Origin: Porphyromonas pogonae
Lineage (GTDB): Bacteria > Bacteroidota > Bacteroidia > Bacteroidales > Porphyromonadaceae
Assembly: GCF_036320655.1 (NCBI RefSeq)
Contig: NZ_CP143258.1
Span: forward strand, 1,178,001 to 1,242,000
Reading direction: 5' to 3'
DNA length: 64,000 nucleotides
Every line of letters begins with the position of its first letter. Positions within the stretch are counted from its first letter, which is position 1. The notes under the pieces are model-generated. The model saw only the letters and a program-made list of their open reading frames with translations. It did not search any database and was not told where the DNA came from. The position numbers and the translations under genes are program-made. Below, one piece after another: positions 17,942 to 28,557 of this stretch.

Positions 17942-18782
17942 GTGTTTTTTTGAGAAATAAACGGTTAGCTTGTCTCTCCCATAGTGGTAGCAATAAGACT
18001 GAAACAGCTTTTACCCATTTGAACCACCACGGTTTATAAGTCCTCTTACGATTAATAATCGCTTGTGCTATAAGATCAGCAGCTCGCTGTGGTGCCATAG
18101 CTGGGACATCCCGATACATTTCAGTGGCTGATATCATGCGTGTCCTGACGAGTGGCAGATAAATCATCGATGTGTCTATCCCGTACATTCTCATCTCCGG
18201 TGCAGATGCTCTGAACCACTGATCACTTGCACACTTGGACGCCTGATAAGCAGCCCAATGAGGGGCGGGAGGCAGTAATACGTTGAGAGCGGAGATATTG
18301 ATGATGTGTCCACTACTGTGTTGTAGGGGGGTAAGTAAACCCAGACAGAGATCTACAGATGCAAAATAGTTGAGTGCCGTAGTACGTGTGACATCGTGAA
18401 ATCTATTCTGTGATTCCATCAAAGATCTTTTGATGGATATACCAGCATTGTTTATCAGTATATCTATACCTTCAGAGTACAGACACAAAGCATCGATAAG
18501 CCTCTTTCTTTGATCATCCATACGGAGGTCTATTGCGAATATATCTACTGTAGCGCCTTTACTTACGGCCACTCTTTTGATTTGACGGAGCTTCTCTTCC
18601 GTGCGCGCTACTAACACGAGGTGTACATCTCTGCCTGCCAAAAGCCAGGTGAGTGCTTCTCCTATACCATAGGTAGCGCCTGTGATTACAATGGTTTTAC
18701 CCTTTATCTTCTTTCTAAGCTTACTCCTGTTTATTTTTACGGGAGGGAATAGTATCTTATTGAGGAAAGGATATTTTATCAT
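17934..18782 (-). CDS. Short-chain dehydrogenase/reductase
   Basis: 282-residue classical SDR with the NAD(P) motif GATYGIG (35-41), the NNAG strand, and the catalytic YQASK near residue 180. Basic residues just after the second strand (VLVARTEEKLR) suggest NADP use. The N-terminus (1-28) is longer than usual and carries KILFPPVKI, a possible membrane-facing segment. It overlaps the adenylating enzyme gene by 8 bp, so the pair may reduce or elongate an activated acyl substrate. The exact reaction is unknown. Confidence 0.88.
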   Translation of the reverse strand: MIKYPFLNKILFPPVKINRSKLRKKIKGKTIVITGATYGIGEALTWLLAGRDVHLVLVARTEEKLRQIKRVAVSKGATVDIFAIDLRMDDQRKRLIDALCLYSEGIDILINNAGISIKRSLMESQNRFHDVTRTTALNYFASVDLCLGLLTPLQHSSGHIINISALNVLLPPAPHWAAYQASKCASDQWFRASAPEMRMYGIDTSMIYLPLVRTRMISATEMYRDVPAMAPQRAADLIAQAIINRKRTYKPWWFKWVKAVSVLLLPLWERQANRLFLKKTHE

Positions 18783-18893
18783 AATATCTTTCGGCTTGCT
18801 GATTTGTTACTGGAGAGGTACGGATAAGTCTATTATTGTAAAGTCGCTCCTGACGATCAAATTTAGTAATATTATATTCTTATGAATAAAAAA

Positions 18894-18929
18894 GAAGCGA
18901 AGATCTGCCCTAAGGCAAACCTTCGCTTC
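18894..18929 (-). terminator. Intrinsic terminator of the MliC-like gene
   Basis: GAAGCGAAG and CTTCGCTTC form a perfect 9-bp stem. On the minus strand the stem is followed by TTTTTTATTC, 30 bp after the lipoprotein stop. Confidence 0.85.
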
Positions 18930-18959
18930 AAAGATCTTATGATATTACTAATATTAAAC

Positions 18960-19613
18960 TTATTTCTGAGTATTGTACTGAATCTTTTCAGAACCGCTCA
19001 TAAGGGTAGCTTTGTCACCCTTGGTGCTCAATGTCGTAGTTCCGTCAGAGTATTCTGCACCTTTAGCAAAAGCCGAAGTCTGTGCTAGAGTAGTTTCTGC
19101 TCCTCCATCTTTCTGGATTACAGCAACTCTTTTACCATCCATTGTTTTGTAAGTAACTACCAAAGTTGATTTGCCGTCAGTAGAAGTCATATTGTAAGTA
19201 AGAGGCTCTACAAGCATGAATTTCTCTGCTTTACCGCCTATATTCAATGTGAGTTCATCAGATGGGTTTACTTCCAAGGTAATATCATCTTTGGAGTAAG
19301 TAGCTGCTTTAGCTGCAGCAGAAGTTTGTGGTAGTTCCACAATTTCGTCAGATCCTTCCATCTTATATATCACAGATGGTGTAGCACCTTCAGTGTTGAA
19401 CCATACATAAAGTTCTTTTTCTGCACCTTTGTAGGTATAGCGTTTTGTTGTATCGCTTACGATGGCGTTTGCGTCTGTTGTTGCAGGTTCAGATACTACA
19501 GTGGTATCCATTACTACTGAGTCTGTAGCTTCTGTGCTTTGGGTTTTATTCTTGCATGATGTTACCATCAGGGCAGAGCCCAAGCATAATGAGATTAATA
19601 AAGCCTTTTTCAT
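18960..19613 (-). CDS. Lipoprotein with two MliC-like lysozyme-inhibitor domains
   Basis: 217-residue lipoprotein from ATG 19613; an upstream reading from 19679 would bury the signal peptide. The lipobox is MVTSC with Cys20, followed by a Thr/Ser/Ala-rich linker to about residue 62. Two related beta-barrel repeats follow (about 65-135 and 140-215), each with an aromatic strand, an (L/A)xQTSA(A/F)AK-A-YS motif and a final strand before the next unit. The second-strand motif matches the C-type lysozyme inhibitor family MliC/PliC, usually a single domain of about 90 residues. It is expected on the inner face of the outer membrane or on the cell surface. Confidence 0.75.
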   Translation of the reverse strand: MKKALLISLCLGSALMVTSCKNKTQSTEATDSVVMDTTVVSEPATTDANAIVSDTTKRYTYKGAEKELYVWFNTEGATPSVIYKMEGSDEIVELPQTSAAAKAATYSKDDITLEVNPSDELTLNIGGKAEKFMLVEPLTYNMTSTDGKSTLVVTYKTMDGKRVAVIQKDGGAETTLAQTSAFAKGAEYSDGTTTLSTKGDKATLMSGSEKIQYNTQK

Positions 19614-19743
19614 TTTCTTTAACGATTTGGTTTGAAATATATTTAAGCTGGTTGTAAAATTATGATTTATTTGGAACAAATCAAACTTTTTGGAATCAAT
19701 TTTTGAGTTTGAGATTAAAAAGTGTCAATAATAACCGTTTTTG

Positions 19744-21552
19744 TTAACATGTATATTCTTGCTTTTGACAATGTTCCATTACTCTCAAAAAATTTCCACC
19801 CCATATCCGGCTAAGTGTGTTTTCTTCATAACCTCTTCGCAGTAATTCTATGGTGAGACGTATTAAATCTTGAGAATTCCTGCATCCAATAAGTTCTCCG
19901 TCGCCATCAAAGTCAGAGCCTATACCCACATGATCAGCCCCCACCAATCGGATGATATGTTCTATGTGATCTACAGCATCGAGTATGGATGCCTTCTCTT
20001 CTTCCTGGTTGATAAAGCCGGCGTACAAGCATATTTGTACTACACCGCCATGGGCTGCAATAGCTTTGATTTGTTCGTCTGTAAGGTTTCTGGGATGATC
20101 ACACAAAGCCCTGCATGACGAGTGGCTCGATACGATGGGCATAGAACTTACTGCCAATACGTCTTCTATAGTCTTGGGCCCTGCATGAGCCACATCTATC
20201 ATCAAGCCTAGCCTGTTCATCTCTCTGACTACATCTTTTCCGAAGTCACTCAAACCATTGTTTCTGCCTTCGCTTTTTCTTGCAGAGTCTGCGATGAGAT
20301 TGTCTCCGTTGTGGCATAGTGTTATATAAGCGACTCCCATTTCTTTATACTCACGTAGCATGCTCAAGTCCTCGCCTATAGCATATCCGTTTTCTATCCC
20401 CGGCACTATAGCTTTGACACCCGATTTCTTTGCCCTAAGTATTTCTTCGGGAGTGGTGACAATACTGGCTCTCTCTGGGTGACGCTCTACTTGTTCTCTG
20501 AGCATAGCCAACTTTCCTACCGCATACTTCACCGCTTTGTCATGATCCTGCGAGGTGAGGTCACCCTGAGGCAAGTAAGCTACCATAAAGCAAGTATCTA
20601 CATCTCCCGTCTCCATCTTGGGCAAATCTACCAAGGCTTCCGTGTATGTGCCTATATCAAACCCCTCCTTGAATTTCATGGGTGTATCCACATGAGAGTC
20701 CAAGATCATGTGATGTTTGTGGAATGTCCTGGCTCTACGATAAAGGCGAGCTTCCGCTATAAGATATTCAAAGAGCTTGAGCTGAAGTTCGTCTCCTCCC
20801 GCCACCAACTGTTCCGGGTGCCATTGTACACTCAAGATATTCTTCTCGGGTAGCGCTTCCATGGCCTCGTTGATTTCATCAGCTGCTATTGCTGTCTCAA
20901 TAAATGGGGGCTGTACCTGTCGCAAGGCTTGATGGTGTATACTGTTGACCCTGATCTTTTGCTTATCGCCAAAGAGCAGTTTGTGCAGTAAGCTATCGTC
21001 CTGTATAAGTTCTATCCCATGGCATGGTTCTGTTTTGGGAATCTTGGGGCTATGATCTATAGCAAACTCATGCTTGTGCTGTGTATATAAATCCTGATAC
21101 AAACCGCAGCCATAGGCAACACCCAGCAACTGATGCCCTCTGCAAATACCTAAGATAGGAATGTTCATATCGGTAGCCAGCTTGATGAGTTTGAGGTCGT
21201 ATATGTCTCTCTCTGGAGAAACGTTGCCTAAGCCTGGAGCCGGATCTTCATCAATATACACGGGGTTGATATCGTCACCGCCTGAGAGGATGAGACCATC
21301 CACACGTCTCAGTGCATTGGCCAATACAACGGTATCAGTGGTAACGGGAATGAGCATCGGTATGCCTCCCGCTTTGATTACACTATCAGTATAAGCTCGA
21401 GCAATGCATGAGCCCTGGCCGTCTGTGAGATTGGCACTCACCCCGATCAGAGGGGCTGTATATGACAAGGGAGAAGCCATATGACTTCCCCCCTTATTCT
21501 TTTCAACCTCTTTAAAAAGCTCCTGCAGAGCTTGTGGAAGGTCTTTGTTCAT
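19744..21552 (-). CDS. Fusion: class I glutamine amidotransferase-like (C26) plus membrane dipeptidase (M19)
   Basis: 602-residue two-domain hydrolase. The N-terminal half is a peptidase C26/PuuD-like gamma-glutamyl hydrolase with the GLILSGGDD strand, the nucleophile elbow GICRGHQ (Cys137) and QWHPEQ (His245, Glu247). The C-terminal half is a renal-dipeptidase (M19) barrel with the metal-binding HVD (His287, Asp289), VPGIENGYA, VSSHSSCRAL and VGIGSDFDGDG. It could cut gamma-glutamyl bonds and then the remaining dipeptide; that coupling is inferred. The start is taken at 21552 because the longer reading (21603) overlaps the end of gyrB by 29 bp. No signal peptide is seen from that start. Confidence 0.85.
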   Translation of the reverse strand: MNKDLPQALQELFKEVEKNKGGSHMASPLSYTAPLIGVSANLTDGQGSCIARAYTDSVIKAGGIPMLIPVTTDTVVLANALRRVDGLILSGGDDINPVYIDEDPAPGLGNVSPERDIYDLKLIKLATDMNIPILGICRGHQLLGVAYGCGLYQDLYTQHKHEFAIDHSPKIPKTEPCHGIELIQDDSLLHKLLFGDKQKIRVNSIHHQALRQVQPPFIETAIAADEINEAMEALPEKNILSVQWHPEQLVAGGDELQLKLFEYLIAEARLYRRARTFHKHHMILDSHVDTPMKFKEGFDIGTYTEALVDLPKMETGDVDTCFMVAYLPQGDLTSQDHDKAVKYAVGKLAMLREQVERHPERASIVTTPEEILRAKKSGVKAIVPGIENGYAIGEDLSMLREYKEMGVAYITLCHNGDNLIADSARKSEGRNNGLSDFGKDVVREMNRLGLMIDVAHAGPKTIEDVLAVSSMPIVSSHSSCRALCDHPRNLTDEQIKAIAAHGGVVQICLYAGFINQEEEKASILDAVDHIEHIIRLVGADHVGIGSDFDGDGELIGCRNSQDLIRLTIELLRRGYEENTLSRIWGGNFLRVMEHCQKQEYTC

Positions 21553-21574
21553 ATCGTTTTGACTATATGTTTCA

Positions 21575-23955
<2,381 letters not shown>

Positions 23956-23986
23956 TTGACAAAGGCTTCCGGATGTATTATCTTTG
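23956..23986 (+). promoter_or_regulatory. Cassette promoter B1
   Basis: CTTGACAAAGG with TTG at 23956-23958, 20 bases, then TATCTTTG at 23979-23986. It shares the extended CTTGACAAAGG block with the three other cassettes in the window. Confidence 0.8.
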
Positions 23987-24013
23987 TATCACTATATTAT
24001 TGAATTTACTTTA

Positions 24014-24205
24014 ATGCCTCTATTTCTTATGACTATACTTGTTTTTATTCTGTTGATAGCTTTCGTTGAGCCTTTTAGGTCTATCGTTTCTTCTATTTTA
24101 TACCTTTTTAAATCCTTTATGGGATGTTTGTGGCGCATTGTACCTGCCTATACGATGTGTGCGACTACTACCGGAGTGCAATATAATACTCGCTGTGGCA
24201 CATGA
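24014..24205 (+). CDS. Small cassette ORF B1, possible membrane peptide
   Basis: 63 codons from the first ATG after the strong cassette promoter. The first 20 residues (MPLFLMTILVFILLIAFVEP) are a hydrophobic helix, then a basic/aromatic stretch and a polar Cys-containing tail. A longer reading from a TTG at 23984 would lie within the promoter. No homologue is recognised, and it does not resemble the small ORFs of the other cassettes. A non-coding small RNA is an equal possibility. Confidence 0.35.
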   Translation: MPLFLMTILVFILLIAFVEPFRSIVSSILYLFKSFMGCLWRIVPAYTMCATTTGVQYNTRCGT

Positions 24206-24321
24206 CGGAGATGTAGTGCAGATTCGGTTTTTACGCGATATTTCTTATGACTCATAGTAGCGCCTAATTCCCTTTTGGGCGTAAGGATGGTATCATAGTG
24301 ACTCGGCGGAGAGATTACAGC

Positions 24322-24356
24322 TCCCGACTTCTTTATTGTAGAGGTCGGGATTTTTT
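24322..24356 (+). terminator. Intrinsic terminator of cassette B1
   Basis: TCCCGAC and GTCGGGA stem followed by TTTTTT, about 120 bp after the small ORF and 45 bp before the 22-bp-period array. Confidence 0.85.
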
Positions 24357-24396
24357 GTTCTCAATTATCCATAAAACTACTGCAAGATTGATTTGT

Positions 24397-24498
24397 GTTT
24401 TAACTAAAATACTTTTGTGTTTTAGTTAAAACAGCTTGGTGTTTTAGTTAAAGGACGAGCGTGTTTTAGTTAAGATACAAATACGTTTTAACTAAAAT
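24397..24498. repeat. 22-bp-period TA(AC/GT)TA array B1, five sites
   Basis: Core hexamers start at 24401 (TAACTA), 24423, 24445, 24467 (TAGTTA each) and 24489 (TAACTA), exactly 22 bp apart. Flanks are conserved as GTTT before and AA or AG after, giving a near-palindromic GTTTTA(AC/GT)TAAA. The middle of each 16-bp interval varies. It lies directly downstream of the cassette terminator. Confidence 0.95.
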
Positions 24499-24905
24499 AG
24501 GACATCTTTTATTACCGGGTATACAGCCTTGAGAAAGGACATATCGGGGTATTTACAAACTCCATCTCAATTAATGATATTATAGCCACACGTGAGAGCA
24601 TATAAAAAGATTCTTCACAAAAAGACGCACCGCGTTTGCTATCATTTAAAAAGCCATACCCCTGAAGTTATATAATGCATCCTGAATAGCGGTGTTATTT
24701 GAACAATGTATAAATAAGCAAGGATTCTTAACTAAGAAAGAAAAAAATAAACATCGAAAAAGCTCAAGTAAACATATTTAGAATACTCGTTGTGAGATAA
24801 ATGATTTTCTGTTATTAAACTCGAAACAAGACGCTTTATTTGACAAAATGTCAAAAGCCCGGTGTTGATGACCCTTCATCGAAGTGGTGTTTTCCCAATA
24901 AAAAA
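24499..24905. other. Intergenic, no gene seen
   Basis: About 400 bp of AT-rich sequence between the array and the lut terminator. The only structure noted is the 7-bp inverted repeat TTTGACA-AAA-TGTCAAA at about 24839-24855. Confidence 0.5.
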
Positions 24906-24939
24906 CAGTGAAGAAATCCGCCATAGGATCTCTTCACTG
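24906..24939 (-). terminator. Intrinsic terminator of the lut operon
   Basis: CAGTGAAGA and TCTTCACTG form a perfect 9-bp stem. On the minus strand it is followed by TTTTTTATTG, 32 bp after the lutC stop. Confidence 0.88.
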
Positions 24940-24971
24940 CAAGGTTGAGTATCAGTTGTAAAAATGAGAGT

Positions 24972-25556
24972 TTACTTCAATATTACCGTGGTGCCTCTGG
25001 CTCCGTGTGCACCTACTACCAAAGCCTGCTCAATGTCCGCTGTCTTGGACGGCCCGCTGATAAAGCATGAGTAGGGTGATGAGGAGTTGATCTCTTGTAC
25101 ACGCTTGTAAGCCTCGTGCATGTTATTGACGAGTTTGGATTTGTCCAATACAATTACCAGGTATTCCGAGATGTAAAACAAAGCGCGCTTTGTAATCGTC
25201 TGATCCACCCAGATACAGCCGTTTTCACACACCCCTATTTCCCCCTCTATAATAGCCAAGTCTGTGCCGTTCATATCCCCGGGTTTTTCCATATCTTCGG
25301 GCGAATAAGTAGCTACCGTGATATATGGCAGTGCTGAGCCGATGCGTTTGGCTTCAGGATAAATACTCTTGATCAATTCATTGATATCTTGTCCTTCCTG
25401 AAGTTCTACCGCATTACCTCCCACACCTTTGGATATATCGATGAATTTGCTCATCTTATCTTCAAAGGTAATGGGTTTGAAGTCCATGCTTGGCTTGGGA
25501 GCTTTCTCTGTCGTATGTTGTCTGATTCTTTGCAGAATCATGTCTTTGCTATTCAT
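24972..25556 (-). CDS. lutC: LUD-domain protein LutC
   Basis: 194-residue LUD-domain subunit of the LutABC L-lactate oxidation complex. It holds the strand ADLAIIEGEIGVCENG-like motif (as GTDLAIIEGEIGVCENGC) and the C-terminal SGPSKTADIEQALVVGAHG that is conserved in LutC/YkgG. It follows lutB by 11 bp in the order lutA-lutB-lutC. The complex oxidises L-lactate to pyruvate in the cytoplasm. Confidence 0.92.
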   Translation of the reverse strand: MNSKDMILQRIRQHTTEKAPKPSMDFKPITFEDKMSKFIDISKGVGGNAVELQEGQDINELIKSIYPEAKRIGSALPYITVATYSPEDMEKPGDMNGTDLAIIEGEIGVCENGCIWVDQTITKRALFYISEYLVIVLDKSKLVNNMHEAYKRVQEINSSSPYSCFISGPSKTADIEQALVVGAHGARGTTVILK

Positions 25557-25567
25557 AGTAAAACTGC

Positions 25568-26935
25568 TTATTTTTTAAAATTTTTCTTCCACCAGCTATT
25601 GAAAGAGGTTGACGCAAATTGTGGTAGTTCACGACCTTTTCCCCAAGCGTTGATGCTGTTGTAAAGTACAAAGCGTGGCATGTGATTGGCTATAGGAGCC
25701 ATCTTGAGCGATGTGCTAAACAGCTTGGGCCTTTCCATGAGGAATTTCATTCCCATAGACATTACTTTCTTTTCGGGGTTGGCCTTGCCGTATCCGTCGA
25801 GCTTCTGACGCCACTTGTAGATCTGCTCACCCAGGTCTATCATTACGGGACATACATTGGAGCAAGAGAGGCAGAGTGTACATGCAGATACGTTGTCAGA
25901 GTATTCCTTGGGACTTTTGAGCATACCGAGGTTTACACCCAGCGGTCCGGGAATGAAATAAGTGTAAGAGTATCCCCCGGAGCGGCGGTAGACAGGACAA
26001 GTATTCATACAAGCACCACAGCGAATGCAGTTGAGTATCTTCACGTGATCCTTATTGCCCATGATATCAGTTCTGCCATTGTCTACGATGATATAGTGCA
26101 GTTCACCCCCATTGTGAGGTTTTCTGAAGTGTGCGGTATAGGTGGTAGAGGGTTGTCCCGTAGCTGAGCGAGCCAAAAGACGCGTGAATACGCCCACTGC
26201 ATCAAGATCGGGAACTATCTTTTCTAAACCGAAAGAGCAGATATTGAGTTTCTGACAAGACATACCCATATCGGCATTACCTTCGTTGGTACATACCACT
26301 ACTTCGCCGGTAGATGCTACTGCGAAGTTACCACCTGTCATAGCTGCATCTGCTGAGATGAAATCTTCTCTGAGGCTTTTGCGTGCAGCATGAGTGAGGT
26401 ATGTGGGGTCATAATTGCCTTTTTCAGTGCCCCATTTTTCATGGAAGAGCTCACTTACTTCCTCTCTTTTGACGTGAATGGCAGGTAGCACGATGTGGCT
26501 GGGCGGTACTTCCATAAGCTGGAGGATGCGTTCGCCAAGGTCCGTTTCTATTACGTTGATGCCTTTCTCGATAAGGTGTTCATTGAGGTGGCATTCCTCA
26601 GTGAGCATGGATTTACTTTTTACAAACTTTTTTACATTGTGTTTGCTCAGCAAATCATATACGATATCGTTGTGCTCTTTGGCATCTTTGGCCCAGTGTA
26701 CAATAACACCGTTTTTCTTGGCATTCTCCTCAAATTGCTGCAGTAGCTCTTCGAGGTGGGTAACATTGTATCTTTTGATATCGTGAGCGAGCTGACGTAG
26801 ATTTTCCCATTCGGGTACTTGGTTCCTGATGTTATCACGCTTCTGGCGCACCATCCACAAGGTTTCGTCGTGCCATTTGGCACCGGCTTTGTTTTCTAAG
26901 AAGCGGGCAGCCGCTTTGCTATGCTTTGTGCTCAT
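25568..26935 (-). CDS. lutB: Iron-sulfur LUD-domain protein LutB
   Basis: 455-residue iron-sulfur subunit of the lactate oxidation complex. The N-terminal LUD domain (about 70-300) includes DAAMTGGNFAVASTGEVV. Two [4Fe-4S] motifs follow: CIRCGACMNTCPVYR and CTLCLSCSNVCPV. Its ATG overlaps the lutA stop by 4 bp, so the two are translationally coupled. An acidic-basic C-terminal tail ends in KKNFKK. Confidence 0.94.
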   Translation of the reverse strand: MSTKHSKAAARFLENKAGAKWHDETLWMVRQKRDNIRNQVPEWENLRQLAHDIKRYNVTHLEELLQQFEENAKKNGVIVHWAKDAKEHNDIVYDLLSKHNVKKFVKSKSMLTEECHLNEHLIEKGINVIETDLGERILQLMEVPPSHIVLPAIHVKREEVSELFHEKWGTEKGNYDPTYLTHAARKSLREDFISADAAMTGGNFAVASTGEVVVCTNEGNADMGMSCQKLNICSFGLEKIVPDLDAVGVFTRLLARSATGQPSTTYTAHFRKPHNGGELHYIIVDNGRTDIMGNKDHVKILNCIRCGACMNTCPVYRRSGGYSYTYFIPGPLGVNLGMLKSPKEYSDNVSACTLCLSCSNVCPVMIDLGEQIYKWRQKLDGYGKANPEKKVMSMGMKFLMERPKLFSTSLKMAPIANHMPRFVLYNSINAWGKGRELPQFASTSFNSWWKKNFKK

Positions 26936-27672
26936 AAGTTTGCTGCTAAGATTTCTACTGCGTGAATTGTTTGAATAGGAAGTTTTTCTCGGTCAATAAC
27001 CCCTTGCATGTGCATGAGGCAAGAGCTGTCGGCACCTGTGATAAACTGGGCACCGGTACTCATGTGATCAGTAACTTTGTCGTGTCCCATACAAGTCGAT
27101 ACTTCAGGCTCTTCTATGGCGTACATACCACCAAAGCCACAGCATTCATCGATACGCTGGGGTTCTACGACTTCAATCCCATTTACCATTTCCAGCAGAT
27201 TGCGCACTTTGTTGAAGTAAGGCAAATTTCTTTCGCTGGGAGTGGATAAATTCAATTCTCTCACGCCATGGCAGCTATTGTGGATGCTTACCTTGTGAGG
27301 GAAGAAAGAGTTGATAGATGTAATCTTGAGATCATCATGAAGGAATTCGCATACGTCGCGTATTACTTCAGGGGCATGGCATTCATGTTCTTTTTTACCA
27401 AGAATACGCGGATGATTCTCTTTTACAAAAGCTACGCAACTGGCCGAGGGACCTACGATCACATCGCAATCTTTGAATAGCCTCTCAAACCTTGTAGCCA
27501 GATTCTTCGCTTGATGTTCAAACCCTGCATTTGCCATAGGCTGTCCGCAGCATGTTTGATCCAAAGGATAGTCAACGTCAAGCCCTAATGATGTCAGAAG
27601 TTTGTAGGTTGCAATCCCTACTTTAGGATAAACTGCATTGACATAACACGGAATAAATAAACCTACTTTCAT
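26932..27672 (-). CDS. lutA: Cysteine-rich (Fe-S)-binding protein LutA
   Basis: 246-residue subunit with two cysteine-rich CCG domains, the kind that bind non-cubane Fe-S clusters in LutA/GlpC/HdrB proteins: TCCGQPMANAG near residue 40 and DECCGFGGMYAIEEP near 185, with paired upstream Cys in FIPCYVNAVYP and SIHNSCHGVREL. It is first in the lutABC operon. No lactate permease or LutR regulator gene is adjacent. Confidence 0.94.
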   Translation of the reverse strand: MKVGLFIPCYVNAVYPKVGIATYKLLTSLGLDVDYPLDQTCCGQPMANAGFEHQAKNLATRFERLFKDCDVIVGPSASCVAFVKENHPRILGKKEHECHAPEVIRDVCEFLHDDLKITSINSFFPHKVSIHNSCHGVRELNLSTPSERNLPYFNKVRNLLEMVNGIEVVEPQRIDECCGFGGMYAIEEPEVSTCMGHDKVTDHMSTGAQFITGADSSCLMHMQGVIDREKLPIQTIHAVEILAANL

Positions 27673-27814
27673 TGTGTGTAAATAACAAGTGTTTTTGTGA
27701 AAATATTTTAAGGTATATAACCACTATAAAAATGTATAGGGTGGATATATCTCTAAATGGAAAATGTAACCATCGTTGGATAAAAATACAAATATGTTTA
27801 GAAATACAATAAGA

Positions 27815-27843
27815 AAGCTTGGAATTTTTTTAATTCCAAGCTT
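27815..27843 (-). terminator. Hairpin after the dedA-like gene
   Basis: AAGCTTGGAATT and AATTCCAAGCTT form a perfect 12-bp stem around a short T-rich loop, about 40 bp beyond the DedA stop. The trailing U-run on the minus strand is weak (TCTTATTG). Confidence 0.65.
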
Positions 27844-27883
27844 GAGTTATCTTCTATTTATTAAAATAATCTCCTCTATGTAA

Positions 27884-28543
27884 TTATTTTACCTCTATTT
27901 TCTTTCGTCTTATTTTTTTTCTGAAAAGAATAATTAAAATGAGTAAAATAACAGATATAAGGATGCCAAGTCCGATCTCATGGCTGTAAGCATTGATCTG
28001 TTGCATGAGCTGTTCTTCCGTCTTTATTCCGGGTATTTTGGAGAGGTAATATCCTATGGCAGCCAGGATACTGTTCCATATACCCGCACCTATGGTAGTA
28101 TACAGCAGGAACGTGGATAGCTTCATCTTTGCTAGACCGGCGGGGATTGAGATCAGTTGTCTGATACCGGGCACGAGACGCCCTATCAGCGTGGAGATAA
28201 TCCCGTTTTTGTCGAAATAAACTTCGGCTTTGTGCACTTTCTCTGCATTGATAAGAAGAGCTTTTCCTATTTTGCTATTGGCAAATTTGTATACTATCGG
28301 CCTGCCGAGGTACATGGAGAGCACATAGTTGATCAGTGCGCCTATATCTGCTCCTATGGTAGCGAATATTACCACCAAAAAGACATTGAGATCGCCACTG
28401 CCCACCGCTGCTTTATAAGCAGCAGGCGGCACCACTACTTCTGAGGGAAAAGGGATGAAAGAACTCTCAATAGCCATGAGCAAAGTGATGGTCCAGTAAT
28501 TGAGATGATCCAGACACCACTGAATGAAAGATATTGATTCCAT
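27884..28543 (-). CDS. DedA-family membrane protein
   Basis: 219-residue DedA/SNARE-associated membrane protein; some members flip or scramble undecaprenyl phosphate or phospholipids. The family signature is present as FIPFPSEVVVPPAA (about 30-43), the GAxIGxLxNY-like element as GADIGALINYVLS, and GRLVPGIRQLISIPAG. About four to five hydrophobic spans follow, with a basic tail ending KKIRRKKIEVK. It starts 14 bp after the glnS stop, so the two are probably co-transcribed. Confidence 0.88.
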   Translation of the reverse strand: MESISFIQWCLDHLNYWTITLLMAIESSFIPFPSEVVVPPAAYKAAVGSGDLNVFLVVIFATIGADIGALINYVLSMYLGRPIVYKFANSKIGKALLINAEKVHKAEVYFDKNGIISTLIGRLVPGIRQLISIPAGLAKMKLSTFLLYTTIGAGIWNSILAAIGYYLSKIPGIKTEEQLMQQINAYSHEIGLGILISVILLILIILFRKKIRRKKIEVK

Positions 28544-28557
28544 TGAAACAATCTTGA

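Noticed and set aside
24397-24498. TA(AC/GT)TA arrays as a CRISPR array
   Set aside because: The repeated core is only 6-12 bp, intervals are 16 bp and partly conserved rather than unique, and there are no cas genes.
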